NCBI GenBank assembly: GCA_030158305.1
Contig: JAOATE010000042.1
Coordinates: 1-50,329, forward strand
Reading direction: 5' to 3'
DNA: 50,329 nt
Source of the DNA: Burkholderiaceae bacterium
GTDB lineage: Bacteria > Pseudomonadota > Gammaproteobacteria > Burkholderiales > Burkholderiaceae_B
The stretch's first letter is position 1. Every line of letters begins with the position of its first letter. Below the pieces are notes generated by a model that ran no database searches, was not told the DNA's origin, and worked only from the letters and a program-made list of their open reading frames with translations. Both the position numbers and the translations under genes were made by a program. Below, piece after piece: positions 28,825 through 36,730 of this stretch.

Positions 28825-29880
28825 ATGCAACATGACCTGACACGCAATACCCTGGCGACTATTTTGTTGGTGGGACTGATCGCCCTGTGCTTTTGGGTAC
28901 TAAGGCCCTTCTTGGCCGCAACGGTCTGGGCCACTATGATTGTGGTGGCTACGTGGCCGTGGCTAAAGGCCTTGGATCACATGTTTGGCAATCGCCGCAC
29001 TCCCGCCGTATTGGTGATGACGTGTGGCATGTTGCTATTGTTGGTGATGCCACTTTGGTGGGCAATCAGCACCATCGCAGAGCGCTCTGACGACCTGATG
29101 ACTTTCGGGCAGGATCTGGCGACCAAGGGTGTGCCTCCGCCGCCAGAGTGGGTCTCGCACATCCCTCTCGCGGGCGACCAAGTTGCAGCTTTTTGGTTAA
29201 AGCTGAGTTCCGGTGGTTTCAATACTTTTGTTGAGTACTTAAGCCCACACGCGAGTGCGGCAGGAAAGTGGTTGCTCGGGCAGTTTGGTGGTTTGGGTGG
29301 CATGCTTTTGCAGTTTTTTCTAGTCGTCGTGATCGCTGCAATTTTTTACAGTTCAGGTGAGCAAGCTGCGAGTATGTTGCGTCGAGTCGGACGTCGCTTA
29401 GCGGCCGAGCGCGGTGAAAGCTCCATCATTCTTGCAGGGCAGGCGATCCGCGCGGTCGCGCTGGGTGTTGGCGTGACAGCTATCTTGCAAACAGGCCTCG
29501 GAGGGTTAGGCTTGGTGATTGCGGGTGTTCCCTTTGCTGCCGTGTTGTCTGCATTGATGTTGATGCTGTGTATCGCTCAAGCGGGTCCTAGTCTTGTTTT
29601 GTTTCCCGCCGTTGCGTGGATGTACTGGCAAGGAGATACAGGATGGGCCACATTTTTGCTCGTGTGGAGTATCTTTGTAAGCACCATGGACAACTTTGTA
29701 CGTCCCATGCTCATCCGCAGAGGTGCAGACTTGCCAATCTTGTTGATCTTTGTTGGTGTGATTGGTGGCTTGCTGAGTTTTGGTTTGATCGGGATTTTTG
29801 TGGGACCGGTGGCACTTGCGGTGACATATACGCTTGCACAGGCTTGGGTGTCTGAATCGCCAGACACTCCACCACAGTAA
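28825..29880 (+). CDS. AI-2E family (PerM-like) inner-membrane permease
   Basis: A 351-residue protein with about eight transmembrane helices and a soluble segment after helix 3 (EWVSHIPLAGDQVAAFW), the layout of the AI-2E/PerM family (PF01594). Motifs such as DNFVRPMLIRRGADLPILLIF and FVGVIGGLLSFGLIGIFVGPV near the C-terminus are typical. Members transport diverse small molecules or ions, some acting as Na+/H+ antiporters, so autoinducer-2 export should not be assumed. It starts 36 nt after secA with AGGGTAAG upstream and is possibly cotranscribed with it. It is convergent with the Lrp-type gene. Confidence 0.88.
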   Translation: MQHDLTRNTLATILLVGLIALCFWVLRPFLAATVWATMIVVATWPWLKALDHMFGNRRTPAVLVMTCGMLLLLVMPLWWAISTIAERSDDLMTFGQDLATKGVPPPPEWVSHIPLAGDQVAAFWLKLSSGGFNTFVEYLSPHASAAGKWLLGQFGGLGGMLLQFFLVVVIAAIFYSSGEQAASMLRRVGRRLAAERGESSIILAGQAIRAVALGVGVTAILQTGLGGLGLVIAGVPFAAVLSALMLMLCIAQAGPSLVLFPAVAWMYWQGDTGWATFLLVWSIFVSTMDNFVRPMLIRRGADLPILLIFVGVIGGLLSFGLIGIFVGPVALAVTYTLAQAWVSESPDTPPQ

Positions 29881-29895
29881 ATTGAACGATCTCGG

Positions 29896-30363
29896 CTAGC
29901 CTGCGTAGTCTAGCGGCAGCGCCGTCGTGCATTTGATGGTTTCCATCGCAAAGGCTGAGCTGACATCCAGGAGTTCAACCGAGCGAATCAAGCGCTTGTA
30001 TACGCTGTCATAGCGGTCAATATCTGGCACGACAATTTTGAGCAAGTAATCAGCGTCTCCGCTCAAACGATAAATTTCAACAATTTCGGGGATGCTGGTG
30101 GCGCCGTCGACAAAGCGCTTCATCCACTCTTCACTATGCTGGCTGGTGCGGATCGTGACAAAAGTCGTCAGACCAAGGTTTAGTTTGCGTGCATCGCAAA
30201 GCGCGACTTGCTTCTTAATAATGCCCTCTTCTTGTAGCTTTTGCAGGCGTCTCCAGCATGGTGTGGGTGTCAGGTTGACCGCGTTTGCGAGCTCCGCGAG
30301 AGAAATGCTGGCATCTTCCTGCATGAGCCTCAGTATTTCACGATCTTTCTTGTCTATTTGCAT
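29896..30363 (-). CDS. Lrp/AsnC-family transcriptional regulator
   Basis: A 155-residue regulator with an N-terminal winged helix-turn-helix (about 1-60, IDKKDREILRLMQEDASIS, then NLTPTPCWRRLQKLQEEG) and a C-terminal RAM effector-binding domain (about 65-150, including IPEIVEIYRLSGDADYLLK). Family members form octamers and sense amino acids. It is divergent from the thiol-dioxygenase gene across 128 nt of AT-rich DNA holding an inverted repeat at 30385-30400, so it probably controls itself and that gene. The ligand could be cysteine or another thiol, but that is inference from position only. Confidence 0.93.
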   Translation of the reverse strand: MQIDKKDREILRLMQEDASISLAELANAVNLTPTPCWRRLQKLQEEGIIKKQVALCDARKLNLGLTTFVTIRTSQHSEEWMKRFVDGATSIPEIVEIYRLSGDADYLLKIVVPDIDRYDSVYKRLIRSVELLDVSSAFAMETIKCTTALPLDYAG

Positions 30364-30384
30364 GATTTTTCTAATTTACTCATT

Positions 30385-30400
30385 AATAATAGAAATTATT
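30385..30400. promoter_or_regulatory. Candidate Lrp/AsnC operator
   Basis: Inverted repeat AATAAT-AGAA-ATTATT in the divergent AT-rich region between the regulator and the dioxygenase gene. Lrp-family sites are typically AT-rich imperfect palindromes of about 15 bp. The assignment is by position and shape only. Confidence 0.4.
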
Positions 30401-30491
30401 GCTTATATGTAATAGTTTGTGAGATAAATAGCAAATTATTTCTCTCTAAGAGATCCTATGATGAATGATCTTTTTATCCAATTGATCAAGC

Positions 30492-31103
30492 ATGCAAACC
30501 TCGACCCATCTTCAGGCAGTACCCGTCGTCAGAACAGCCGATCTGACAGAGGTGTCCGAGTCCATGCTGGATCGTGATGTGGCGGGTCTCTCTGAATCAA
30601 TTAAGCAGGCATGTTTGGGTGAGGCAGACCTTGTCCCGTATCGTGTCCGTCAGGCGCTTAATCATGCTTTGGACGCTAAGACGAGTGCGCACTTGGTTGA
30701 ACAGGTGCTTGCGTTGCCGCATTCAACTCAGTCGTACACGCGACATATATTGCATGCAGACCCTGCGGGGATGTTTACCGTCGTCGCCTTGAGATGGGAT
30801 GCAAATCAGGCGAGTCCCGTGCATGCCCATTACACGTGGTGTGCCTATCGGGTGCTGCGTGGCGAACTGACGGAGAGCCACTTTGAATGGGATCGATCCG
30901 TTGAACAGGCTTATTTATTTAACCGTGTCGCGCGGTCTGCAGGGCAGAGTGTGTGTGGCCACGGGGGAATGGACTTTATCCATCGCTTAGGTAACGAGCA
31001 CGCGCAGACTGCGGTGTCTATTCATGTCTACGGCATCGACTCTGCGCGGATCAGTAGTCACGTGAATCGTAAACTGGCTGTCAAGCTTGAGGTTCAAGCT
31101 TGA
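30492..31103 (+). CDS. Cysteine dioxygenase-family (thiol dioxygenase) protein
   Basis: A 203-residue cupin-type protein resembling PF05995 thiol dioxygenases, which oxidise cysteine or 3-mercaptopropionate to the sulfinic acid with O2 and Fe(II). The iron-binding trio is visible: HAH (His111, His113) and His178 in VSIHVYG. TWC at 115-117 places a Cys near the first ligands, and the RVLRGELTES turn follows as in the family. An unusual 100-residue helical N-terminus precedes the cupin. Substrate is uncertain: cysteine, 3-mercaptopropionate and others are possible. No strong ribosome-binding site precedes ATG 30492. It is divergent from an Lrp-type regulator. Confidence 0.8.
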   Translation: MQTSTHLQAVPVVRTADLTEVSESMLDRDVAGLSESIKQACLGEADLVPYRVRQALNHALDAKTSAHLVEQVLALPHSTQSYTRHILHADPAGMFTVVALRWDANQASPVHAHYTWCAYRVLRGELTESHFEWDRSVEQAYLFNRVARSAGQSVCGHGGMDFIHRLGNEHAQTAVSIHVYGIDSARISSHVNRKLAVKLEVQA

Positions 31104-31105
31104 GG
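31082..31105. repeat. 13-bp-period direct repeat at dioxygenase stop codon
   Basis: CAAGCTTGAGG occurs at 31082-31092 and again at 31095-31105, covering the TGA stop. A further inverted repeat, TTTGAAG (31125-31131) with CTTCAAA (31138-31144), lies at the convergent mgtE end but lacks a T-run. Confidence 0.7.
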
Positions 31106-31139
31106 CTAAACCTTGAAGTTTGAGTTTGAAGTTAGCGCT

Positions 31140-32606
31140 TCAAAGTAAAAAGACGGTCGCGAGTCCCAGAAAAATAAAGAAGCCGAGTGAGTCGGTTGCA
31201 AAAGTGAGTAGCACCGAGGAGCCCATGGCGGGATCTTTACCAAAGCGTGTCCGTACAATCGGGACCAATACGCCAATCATTGCACCGATGAGCATGTTGC
31301 AAATCATTGCAGCCATCATCACTAGCGCAATCGCAATCGAATCGGAAATCGCCCATGCAAATACGGCAGCGATTGCACTGCCGACCACGCCCACCATAAA
31401 GGTGACGAGCAGCTCGCGCTGAAAGAGTTGCCAGACGTTTTTGTCTGTGATGCGACCCACCGCAAGGGCGCGAATAATAAGCGTCATCGTTTGGTTGCCG
31501 GAGTTACCGCCGATGCCGGCAACGATCGACATCAGAAAAGCGAGTACGACAATGGTGCTGACCGTGTCTTCGAATCGTGAGGCGACAAAGGATGCGGTCG
31601 CCGCCGTACAAAGGTTGAGCAGAAGCCAAGGGGCGCGGTTACGTAAAGCGCGACTCACCGGCGCAAAGATGTCCTCGTCTTGCATACCCGCGCGAGACAA
31701 GGCCTGCTCATCAGAGTCTTCGCGGATCACGTCCACGACTTCGGCAATCGTGACACGACCAATCAGTCGGCCGAGCTCATCGACCACGGGTGCTGAGACC
31801 AAGTCATAACGTTCGAACGCGCCTGCGGCGTCAGCGTCGGAGTCTAACGGGCTGAGCGACAAGTAATCTGTACTCATCGCCTCGCTCACCTGAGACTCTG
31901 GCTCGTTGACGAGCAAAGACGATAAGCTCAGCGTGCCGAGAAGTTTGTCCTCGCGATTGACGACAAAAATTTGATCAGTGTGGTCGGGCAACTCGGGCAG
32001 GCGTCTAAGATAGCGCAGCACGACCTCAAGCGAGACGTCTTCGCGCACGCGCACCATCTCAAAGTCCATGATGCCGCCGACGCTGTCGTCGGGATAGCCC
32101 ATGGCCTCGATGAGTCTGGCGCGTTCTTCGTCAGTCAGTCCTTTTTGCACCTCGGCCACAACGTCGGCGGGCAAGTCGGGGGCGATGTCCGCCAGCTCGT
32201 CCGCATCCATGTTCTCGGTGGCGGCCACGAGGTCCTGGCGGTCCATCGCTTGAATGAGAGACTCGCGAACCCAGTCGTCGACCTCAAGCAACACGTCTGC
32301 ATCGTATTCGGCACTGACTAAACGCCAAACGAGCTGTCGCTCGGTCTTGGGCAACGAACCCAGGATAAACGCGATATCTGCAGGGTGCAGATCATTGACG
32401 AGCGCGGAGAGTTCGGCTTCGTGCTGGCGCTGAATCAGGCTCTCGACTAATTCTGCGCGTTCGTCACCACCTTCTTGACGGTGCGCGAGATTTTCGACAA
32501 CCTCGTGTCGATGGAGCAAATCCTGAACCTTGGCGAGCGCAAGCTGGGCATCCTCTGGATCGAGGCGCCTCACGATTGCTTCTGGCTCGACAGGTGTTTG
32601 CGTCAT
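31140..32606 (-). CDS. mgtE: Magnesium transporter MgtE
   Basis: A 488-residue Mg2+ channel. The cytosolic N-domain (about 35-135) has the superhelical MgtE repeat (LVNDLHPADIAFILGSLP). A CBS pair follows (about 140-270, DSVGGIMDFEMVRV), then the plug helix and five transmembrane helices (about 320-488) with the pore-lining GIGGNSGNQTMTLIIRALAVG near the selectivity site. Mg2+ binding to the N-domain and CBS pair closes the channel in characterised homologues. It is convergent with the dioxygenase gene and lies 19 nt downstream of the UPF0324 gene on the same strand, possibly cotranscribed. Confidence 0.96.
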   Translation of the reverse strand: MTQTPVEPEAIVRRLDPEDAQLALAKVQDLLHRHEVVENLAHRQEGGDERAELVESLIQRQHEAELSALVNDLHPADIAFILGSLPKTERQLVWRLVSAEYDADVLLEVDDWVRESLIQAMDRQDLVAATENMDADELADIAPDLPADVVAEVQKGLTDEERARLIEAMGYPDDSVGGIMDFEMVRVREDVSLEVVLRYLRRLPELPDHTDQIFVVNREDKLLGTLSLSSLLVNEPESQVSEAMSTDYLSLSPLDSDADAAGAFERYDLVSAPVVDELGRLIGRVTIAEVVDVIREDSDEQALSRAGMQDEDIFAPVSRALRNRAPWLLLNLCTAATASFVASRFEDTVSTIVVLAFLMSIVAGIGGNSGNQTMTLIIRALAVGRITDKNVWQLFQRELLVTFMVGVVGSAIAAVFAWAISDSIAIALVMMAAMICNMLIGAMIGVLVPIVRTRFGKDPAMGSSVLLTFATDSLGFFIFLGLATVFLL

Positions 32607-32625
32607 GCGGACAGGCCATAAGGGT

Positions 32626-33669
32626 TTAGGTGACGAGCTTCACTAATGCGTAGCCGCCGAATGCAAGCAGTATAAACAGGATCACGCCCAATCCCACTAC
32701 ACGGGGACCTGCCTGTCGGATTTGAGCGAAACGCGTTTCGATACCCAGCGCGGTCATGGCCATCGTGAGGACAAAAATATCAAGGGCGCGCAGTGCTTGC
32801 AAAACATTGGGGGGGATGATGTTTGCGGAGTTGATGAGTGCTAACACCAGAAAGCCAATCGCAAACCACGGAATGGGCAGCTTGGGGCGTGCCTCGCCTG
32901 CTTTGGCCTGCGCAACGGCGGCGCGTTGGAGCCAGAGCCCCAAAATAATGAGAACTGGGACAAGAAGCGCAACACGTGTCATCTTGACAATGGTGGCGAC
33001 CTCAGTCGTGGCCGCATCAATGTTGCTGGCCGAGGCGACGACTTGCGCGACTTCGTGCACTGAGCCGCCAAGAAAGATACCGAAGGCGCGAGGGTCCATA
33101 TTCATCCAGCCCGCTTGATACAGAATGGGATAGAGGAACATTGAAATTGTCCCAAACAGCACGACTGTGGCAACAGCCACTGCGGCTTTGTGGGGGGCAG
33201 CCTTGAGCGTGGACTCAAAGGCGAGGACGGCGGCCGCGCCACAAACGGCGCTGCCTGCCGAGGTCAGCATCGCGGTGTCACGGTCAAGCTTGAGCAGCTT
33301 GGTGCCGATGAGTGTGCCTAAAATCAGGATGCCCAGCACGATTCCTACCGAGACCACCAAGCCTGGCAGGCCGACTTCGATAATTTGCTGGAGGCTGACG
33401 TTCAGGCCATAAAAGGCGACACCCACGCGGAGCATCCGTCTGGCGGTAAAGTGCACGCCAACGCCCCATTCGGCTGGCATATTGCCGCGCATAAAGTTGC
33501 CATACAGCATGCCGCACACAATCCCGACCACAAGTGGACTAAAACCGAGTGTTTTGACGAAGGCGATGCCAGCCAGTTGGGTCACCGCTGCGGCCATCAG
33601 GCCGACAAAGAGCACACCGCTCAGTCGATCGCGCCAAGGGGAAACACTTGTAATTACAGGAGTAGACAT
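32626..33669 (-). CDS. UPF0324 (YeiH-like) membrane protein, putative sulfate exporter
   Basis: A 347-residue protein with about ten transmembrane helices matching the UPF0324/PSE family (PF03601). Typical segments are LGFSPLVVGIVCGMLYGN, the GVAFYGLNVSLQQI helix, the TSAGSAVCGAAAVLAFES loop and FGIFLGGSVHEVAQVVAS. The family is proposed to export sulfate or related anions, and members are often found beside taurine or sulfonate degradation genes. Here a thiol dioxygenase lies nearby, which would feed sulfinate and eventually sulfite and sulfate. It lies just upstream of mgtE on the minus strand. Confidence 0.88.
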   Translation of the reverse strand: MSTPVITSVSPWRDRLSGVLFVGLMAAAVTQLAGIAFVKTLGFSPLVVGIVCGMLYGNFMRGNMPAEWGVGVHFTARRMLRVGVAFYGLNVSLQQIIEVGLPGLVVSVGIVLGILILGTLIGTKLLKLDRDTAMLTSAGSAVCGAAAVLAFESTLKAAPHKAAVAVATVVLFGTISMFLYPILYQAGWMNMDPRAFGIFLGGSVHEVAQVVASASNIDAATTEVATIVKMTRVALLVPVLIILGLWLQRAAVAQAKAGEARPKLPIPWFAIGFLVLALINSANIIPPNVLQALRALDIFVLTMAMTALGIETRFAQIRQAGPRVVGLGVILFILLAFGGYALVKLVT

Positions 33670-33770
33670 ACCGATCCGGCCAACTGGTTGAAAGTGACCG
33701 TGATACTAACCCGAACCATCGACCCGAACCAAGAGATCGTTTGCAGAGATCAGCGTGCCCCCGATTGCAC

Positions 33771-34973
33771 TCACGTTTGCGGACGTGTGAACCAGTTTTC
33801 GGCCAGTTTGACCCAATAGGTGGCGCCTAGCGGCAACAAGTCATCGTTAAAGTCATAGGAGCCGTTGTGCAACATGCAGGGGCCGAGACCGTGCCCAGCA
33901 TCTCTGTGTTCACCCAGGCCATTGCCAATCCAGACATAGCAACCTGGAACTTCTTGGAGCATGAAGGCGAAATCTTCGGCGCCCATCGTCGGTGTCACGT
34001 GATCGTCGACCTGGTCTACGCCGACAATGCTGCGCAGGACATCGGCACAAAATGCGGATTCGTCTGGGTGATTGATCGTGGGCGGATATTTACGGACAAA
34101 AGAAAAGTCTGCCTCAGCGCCCATGGCGGCAGCGGAGTGCTGGATGATGTCACGCATCCGTTGCTCAATCATGTCCAGCGTTTCAATGGTGAAAGTTCTG
34201 ACCGTGCCACGCATGTCAGCTTCGGTTGGAATCACGTTGTCTGCGCTGCCGGTATGAATTTGGGTAATGCTCAGGACGGCGGCCTCAAGTGGGTGACGGT
34301 TGCGCGTGACGATGCTTTGGAGTGCCTGTGCGATGTGCACGGCCGTCATGACGGGGTCGATGCCGAGCTGAGGCATGCCGGCATGGGCGCCTTTGCCGCG
34401 CACTTTGATGTGAAATTGGTTGCTGGAGGCCATGATGGGTCCAGCGGTTAGTCCAAATTGGCCCACGGGCAGTCCTGGCCAGTTGTGCATGCCAAACACC
34501 GCTTGCATGGGAAACTTTTCAAAGAGACCGTCTTCCATCATGCGCTTGGCGCCCGCGCCACCTTCTTCGGCGGGTTGGAAAATCGCATATACCGTGCCGT
34601 CGAAGTTTTTGTGTTCTGCCAAATACCGTGCCGCGCTCAACAACATGGCCGTGTGGCCATCGTGGCCACAACCATGCATCTTGCCTGGGTGTTGGCTGGC
34701 ATGGGCAAATGTGTTGAGCTCTTGCATGGGCAGAGCGTCAAGATCCGCGCGCAGTCCAATCGCACCCGTACCGGGAGTACGTCCCTCAATGATGCCGACT
34801 ACGCCAGTGCCACCCAGTCCGCGATGGATCGGGATGCCCCATTTTTGGAGAGCTTCTGCGACCACATCCGCTGTACGTTTTTCTTCGTAACAGAGCTCGG
34901 GATGCGCGTGGAGATCTCGGCGAATTGCTTGAATTTCGGACTGCCAATTGAGAAAGGGCTCGAGAAGTTTCAT
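33771..34973 (-). CDS. M20-family amidohydrolase (second paralogue)
   Basis: A 400-residue metal-dependent amidohydrolase of the same family as the protein at 1197-2396. Motifs: AIRRDLHAHPELCYEE, GLRADLDALPM, MHGCGHDGHTAML, FQPAEEGGAGAKRM and MHNWPGLPVG, with C-terminal MLHNGSYDFND. The metal and catalytic residues are all present, so it should be active; substrate specificity is unknown. ATG 34973 is preferred over the GTG 9 nt upstream because it gives a natural family N-terminus; neither start has a strong ribosome-binding site. It is divergent from the acyl-CoA ligase gene and 101 nt upstream of the UPF0324 gene on the same strand. Confidence 0.88.
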   Translation of the reverse strand: MKLLEPFLNWQSEIQAIRRDLHAHPELCYEEKRTADVVAEALQKWGIPIHRGLGGTGVVGIIEGRTPGTGAIGLRADLDALPMQELNTFAHASQHPGKMHGCGHDGHTAMLLSAARYLAEHKNFDGTVYAIFQPAEEGGAGAKRMMEDGLFEKFPMQAVFGMHNWPGLPVGQFGLTAGPIMASSNQFHIKVRGKGAHAGMPQLGIDPVMTAVHIAQALQSIVTRNRHPLEAAVLSITQIHTGSADNVIPTEADMRGTVRTFTIETLDMIEQRMRDIIQHSAAAMGAEADFSFVRKYPPTINHPDESAFCADVLRSIVGVDQVDDHVTPTMGAEDFAFMLQEVPGCYVWIGNGLGEHRDAGHGLGPCMLHNGSYDFNDDLLPLGATYWVKLAENWFTRPQT

Positions 34974-35059
34974 GCAAATCACTTTAAATGAGTATGTCTA
35001 ACGGTATTATCAATCCAAACCGTTGCCACGACAGAATAACCCTCACCAGCAACCTGACT

Positions 35060-36730
35060 ATGCAATATCCTTGGATTCAGCACTATCCGGCGGGCGTACC
35101 CGCTGAAATTTCAACGCAAAACTATGTTTCTCTGGTGGATTTGCTTGATCGCGCCTGCCAAAAACATGCGCAAAGGACTGCCGCCAGTTCTTTTGGGGTG
35201 TCATTCAGCTTTCAGGACCTGGATCGTCATGCGCAAGCGTTTGCAGGCTGGCTGCAATCCCTCAGTTTGCCGCAGGGGTCGCGTATCGCGCTCATGATGC
35301 CCAACGTCTTGCCTTATTTGGTGGCGTTGCTTGGGACGTTGCGGGCAGGCCATGTGATTGTGAATATCAACCCGCTCTGCTCACCCAGAGAGCTTTCAAA
35401 TCAATTGAAAGATAGCGGGGCATGCACCATTGTGGTGCTTGAAAGCGTTGCACGCACCTTGGAACAAGTGACGGACTGTCCGGCTCTAGCGCATCGCGTG
35501 GTGGTGCCGCCCGGTGCGATGTTGGGTGGTTTGAAAGGCCTGATCGTCAATCTGGGGGCGCGTTATGTGCGCAAATTGGGGCCTGAGAGACCTTTGCCGG
35601 GGGCTTGGTCTTGGGATTCCGTGCTCAAGGTCGGCAGACAGCAACCGTGGGTGCCGCCGACCTTGTGTCTGGACGATTTGGCTGCTTTGCAATACACGGG
35701 TGGCACGACCGGCTCGCCTAAGGGGGCGATGTTGACGCATGGCAACTTGGTGGCCAACGTTTTGCAGGTTGAGGCCGTCGCCAAACCCGCGTTACAAGAC
35801 TTGCTCACCAATCCGCTCACCATGCTGACGGCACTTCCGCTTTATCACGTGTTTGCGATGACGGTTTGCGGGTTTTACGCGATGCATGCAGGCATGAAAA
35901 GTGTGCTGGTGATCAATCCCCGAGACCGAGCCTCTTTGATCCATGCATTGCGAAAAGAGCCCCCCCATGTTTTACCGGGGATCAACACCTTATTTAACGC
36001 GCTTGCGAATGACGAGCAATTCGTCAAGTTAGATTTTTCAACGCTGCGCCTGGCGTTCGGGGGGGGGATGGCGATTCAGCGTCCAGTGGCCGAGCGCTGG
36101 CAACGTATCACAGGGCGCCCGTTGATTGAGGGCTATGGTTTGTCTGAAACGTCGCCTGTCGTGGCCGCGAATCCGACCAATGCAAAGGCGTATTCAGGCA
36201 GTGTGGGTTTGCCTTTGCCGTCCACAGAGATTTGTATTTTGGATCAGGATGGTCAACGCGTCGGTGTGGAGGTCGAGGGGGAGATAGCGGTGCGCGGGCC
36301 TCAACTGATGAGAGGCTATTGGCAGTCTCCTGGCGAGACTGCCGCGGTCATGACTGCTGAGGGTTTTTTGCGCACGGGCGATATTGGTCGAATGGATGCC
36401 CGAGGCTATGTCTATATCGTTGATCGCAAAAAAGACATGATTCTAGTGTCAGGCTTTAATGTGTATCCGAACGAAATCGAAAGCGTCGTGTGCGAGTTGT
36501 CTGGTGTGCTTGAGTGCGCTGCGGTCGGTCAGCCAGATGCTCACTCCGGTGAAGTCGTGAAACTTTTTGTGGTGCGGCGTGATCCGTTGCTAAATGAGGC
36601 GGCTATTCATGCGTGGTGCCAGCAACAACTGAGTCGCTACAAATGTCCGAAAGTGATCGAGTTTAAAGACGAACTACCCAAAAGCACAGTCGGAAAGATT
36701 TTGCGCCGCGCGCTCAGGGACAGCGCATGA
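35060..36730 (+). CDS. Long-chain fatty acid--CoA ligase (FadD type)
   Basis: AMP-forming acyl-CoA synthetase. The 556 residues match FadD length (about 560). Motifs: P-loop YTGGTTGSPKG at 212-222, ALPLYHVFAMTV, GYGLSETSPVVAANP, the hinge YIVDRKKDMILVSGFNVYPNE and the catalytic Lys in KSTVGKILRR. It activates fatty acids for degradation or lipid synthesis at the inner face of the membrane. ATG 35060 is selected because the protein then begins MQYPWIQHYPAGVPAEI, the usual FadD N-terminus. Starts at 34988 and 34994 would add about 24 residues without family support. Its stop overlaps the mnmC-like start by 4 nt. Confidence 0.9.
   Translation: MQYPWIQHYPAGVPAEISTQNYVSLVDLLDRACQKHAQRTAASSFGVSFSFQDLDRHAQAFAGWLQSLSLPQGSRIALMMPNVLPYLVALLGTLRAGHVIVNINPLCSPRELSNQLKDSGACTIVVLESVARTLEQVTDCPALAHRVVVPPGAMLGGLKGLIVNLGARYVRKLGPERPLPGAWSWDSVLKVGRQQPWVPPTLCLDDLAALQYTGGTTGSPKGAMLTHGNLVANVLQVEAVAKPALQDLLTNPLTMLTALPLYHVFAMTVCGFYAMHAGMKSVLVINPRDRASLIHALRKEPPHVLPGINTLFNALANDEQFVKLDFSTLRLAFGGGMAIQRPVAERWQRITGRPLIEGYGLSETSPVVAANPTNAKAYSGSVGLPLPSTEICILDQDGQRVGVEVEGEIAVRGPQLMRGYWQSPGETAAVMTAEGFLRTGDIGRMDARGYVYIVDRKKDMILVSGFNVYPNEIESVVCELSGVLECAAVGQPDAHSGEVVKLFVVRRDPLLNEAAIHAWCQQQLSRYKCPKVIEFKDELPKSTVGKILRRALRDSA

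Noticed and set aside
33867-34451. 194-codon open frame opposite the second M20 gene
   Set aside because: Shadow of an intact metallo-amidohydrolase whose metal motifs are clear on the minus strand.
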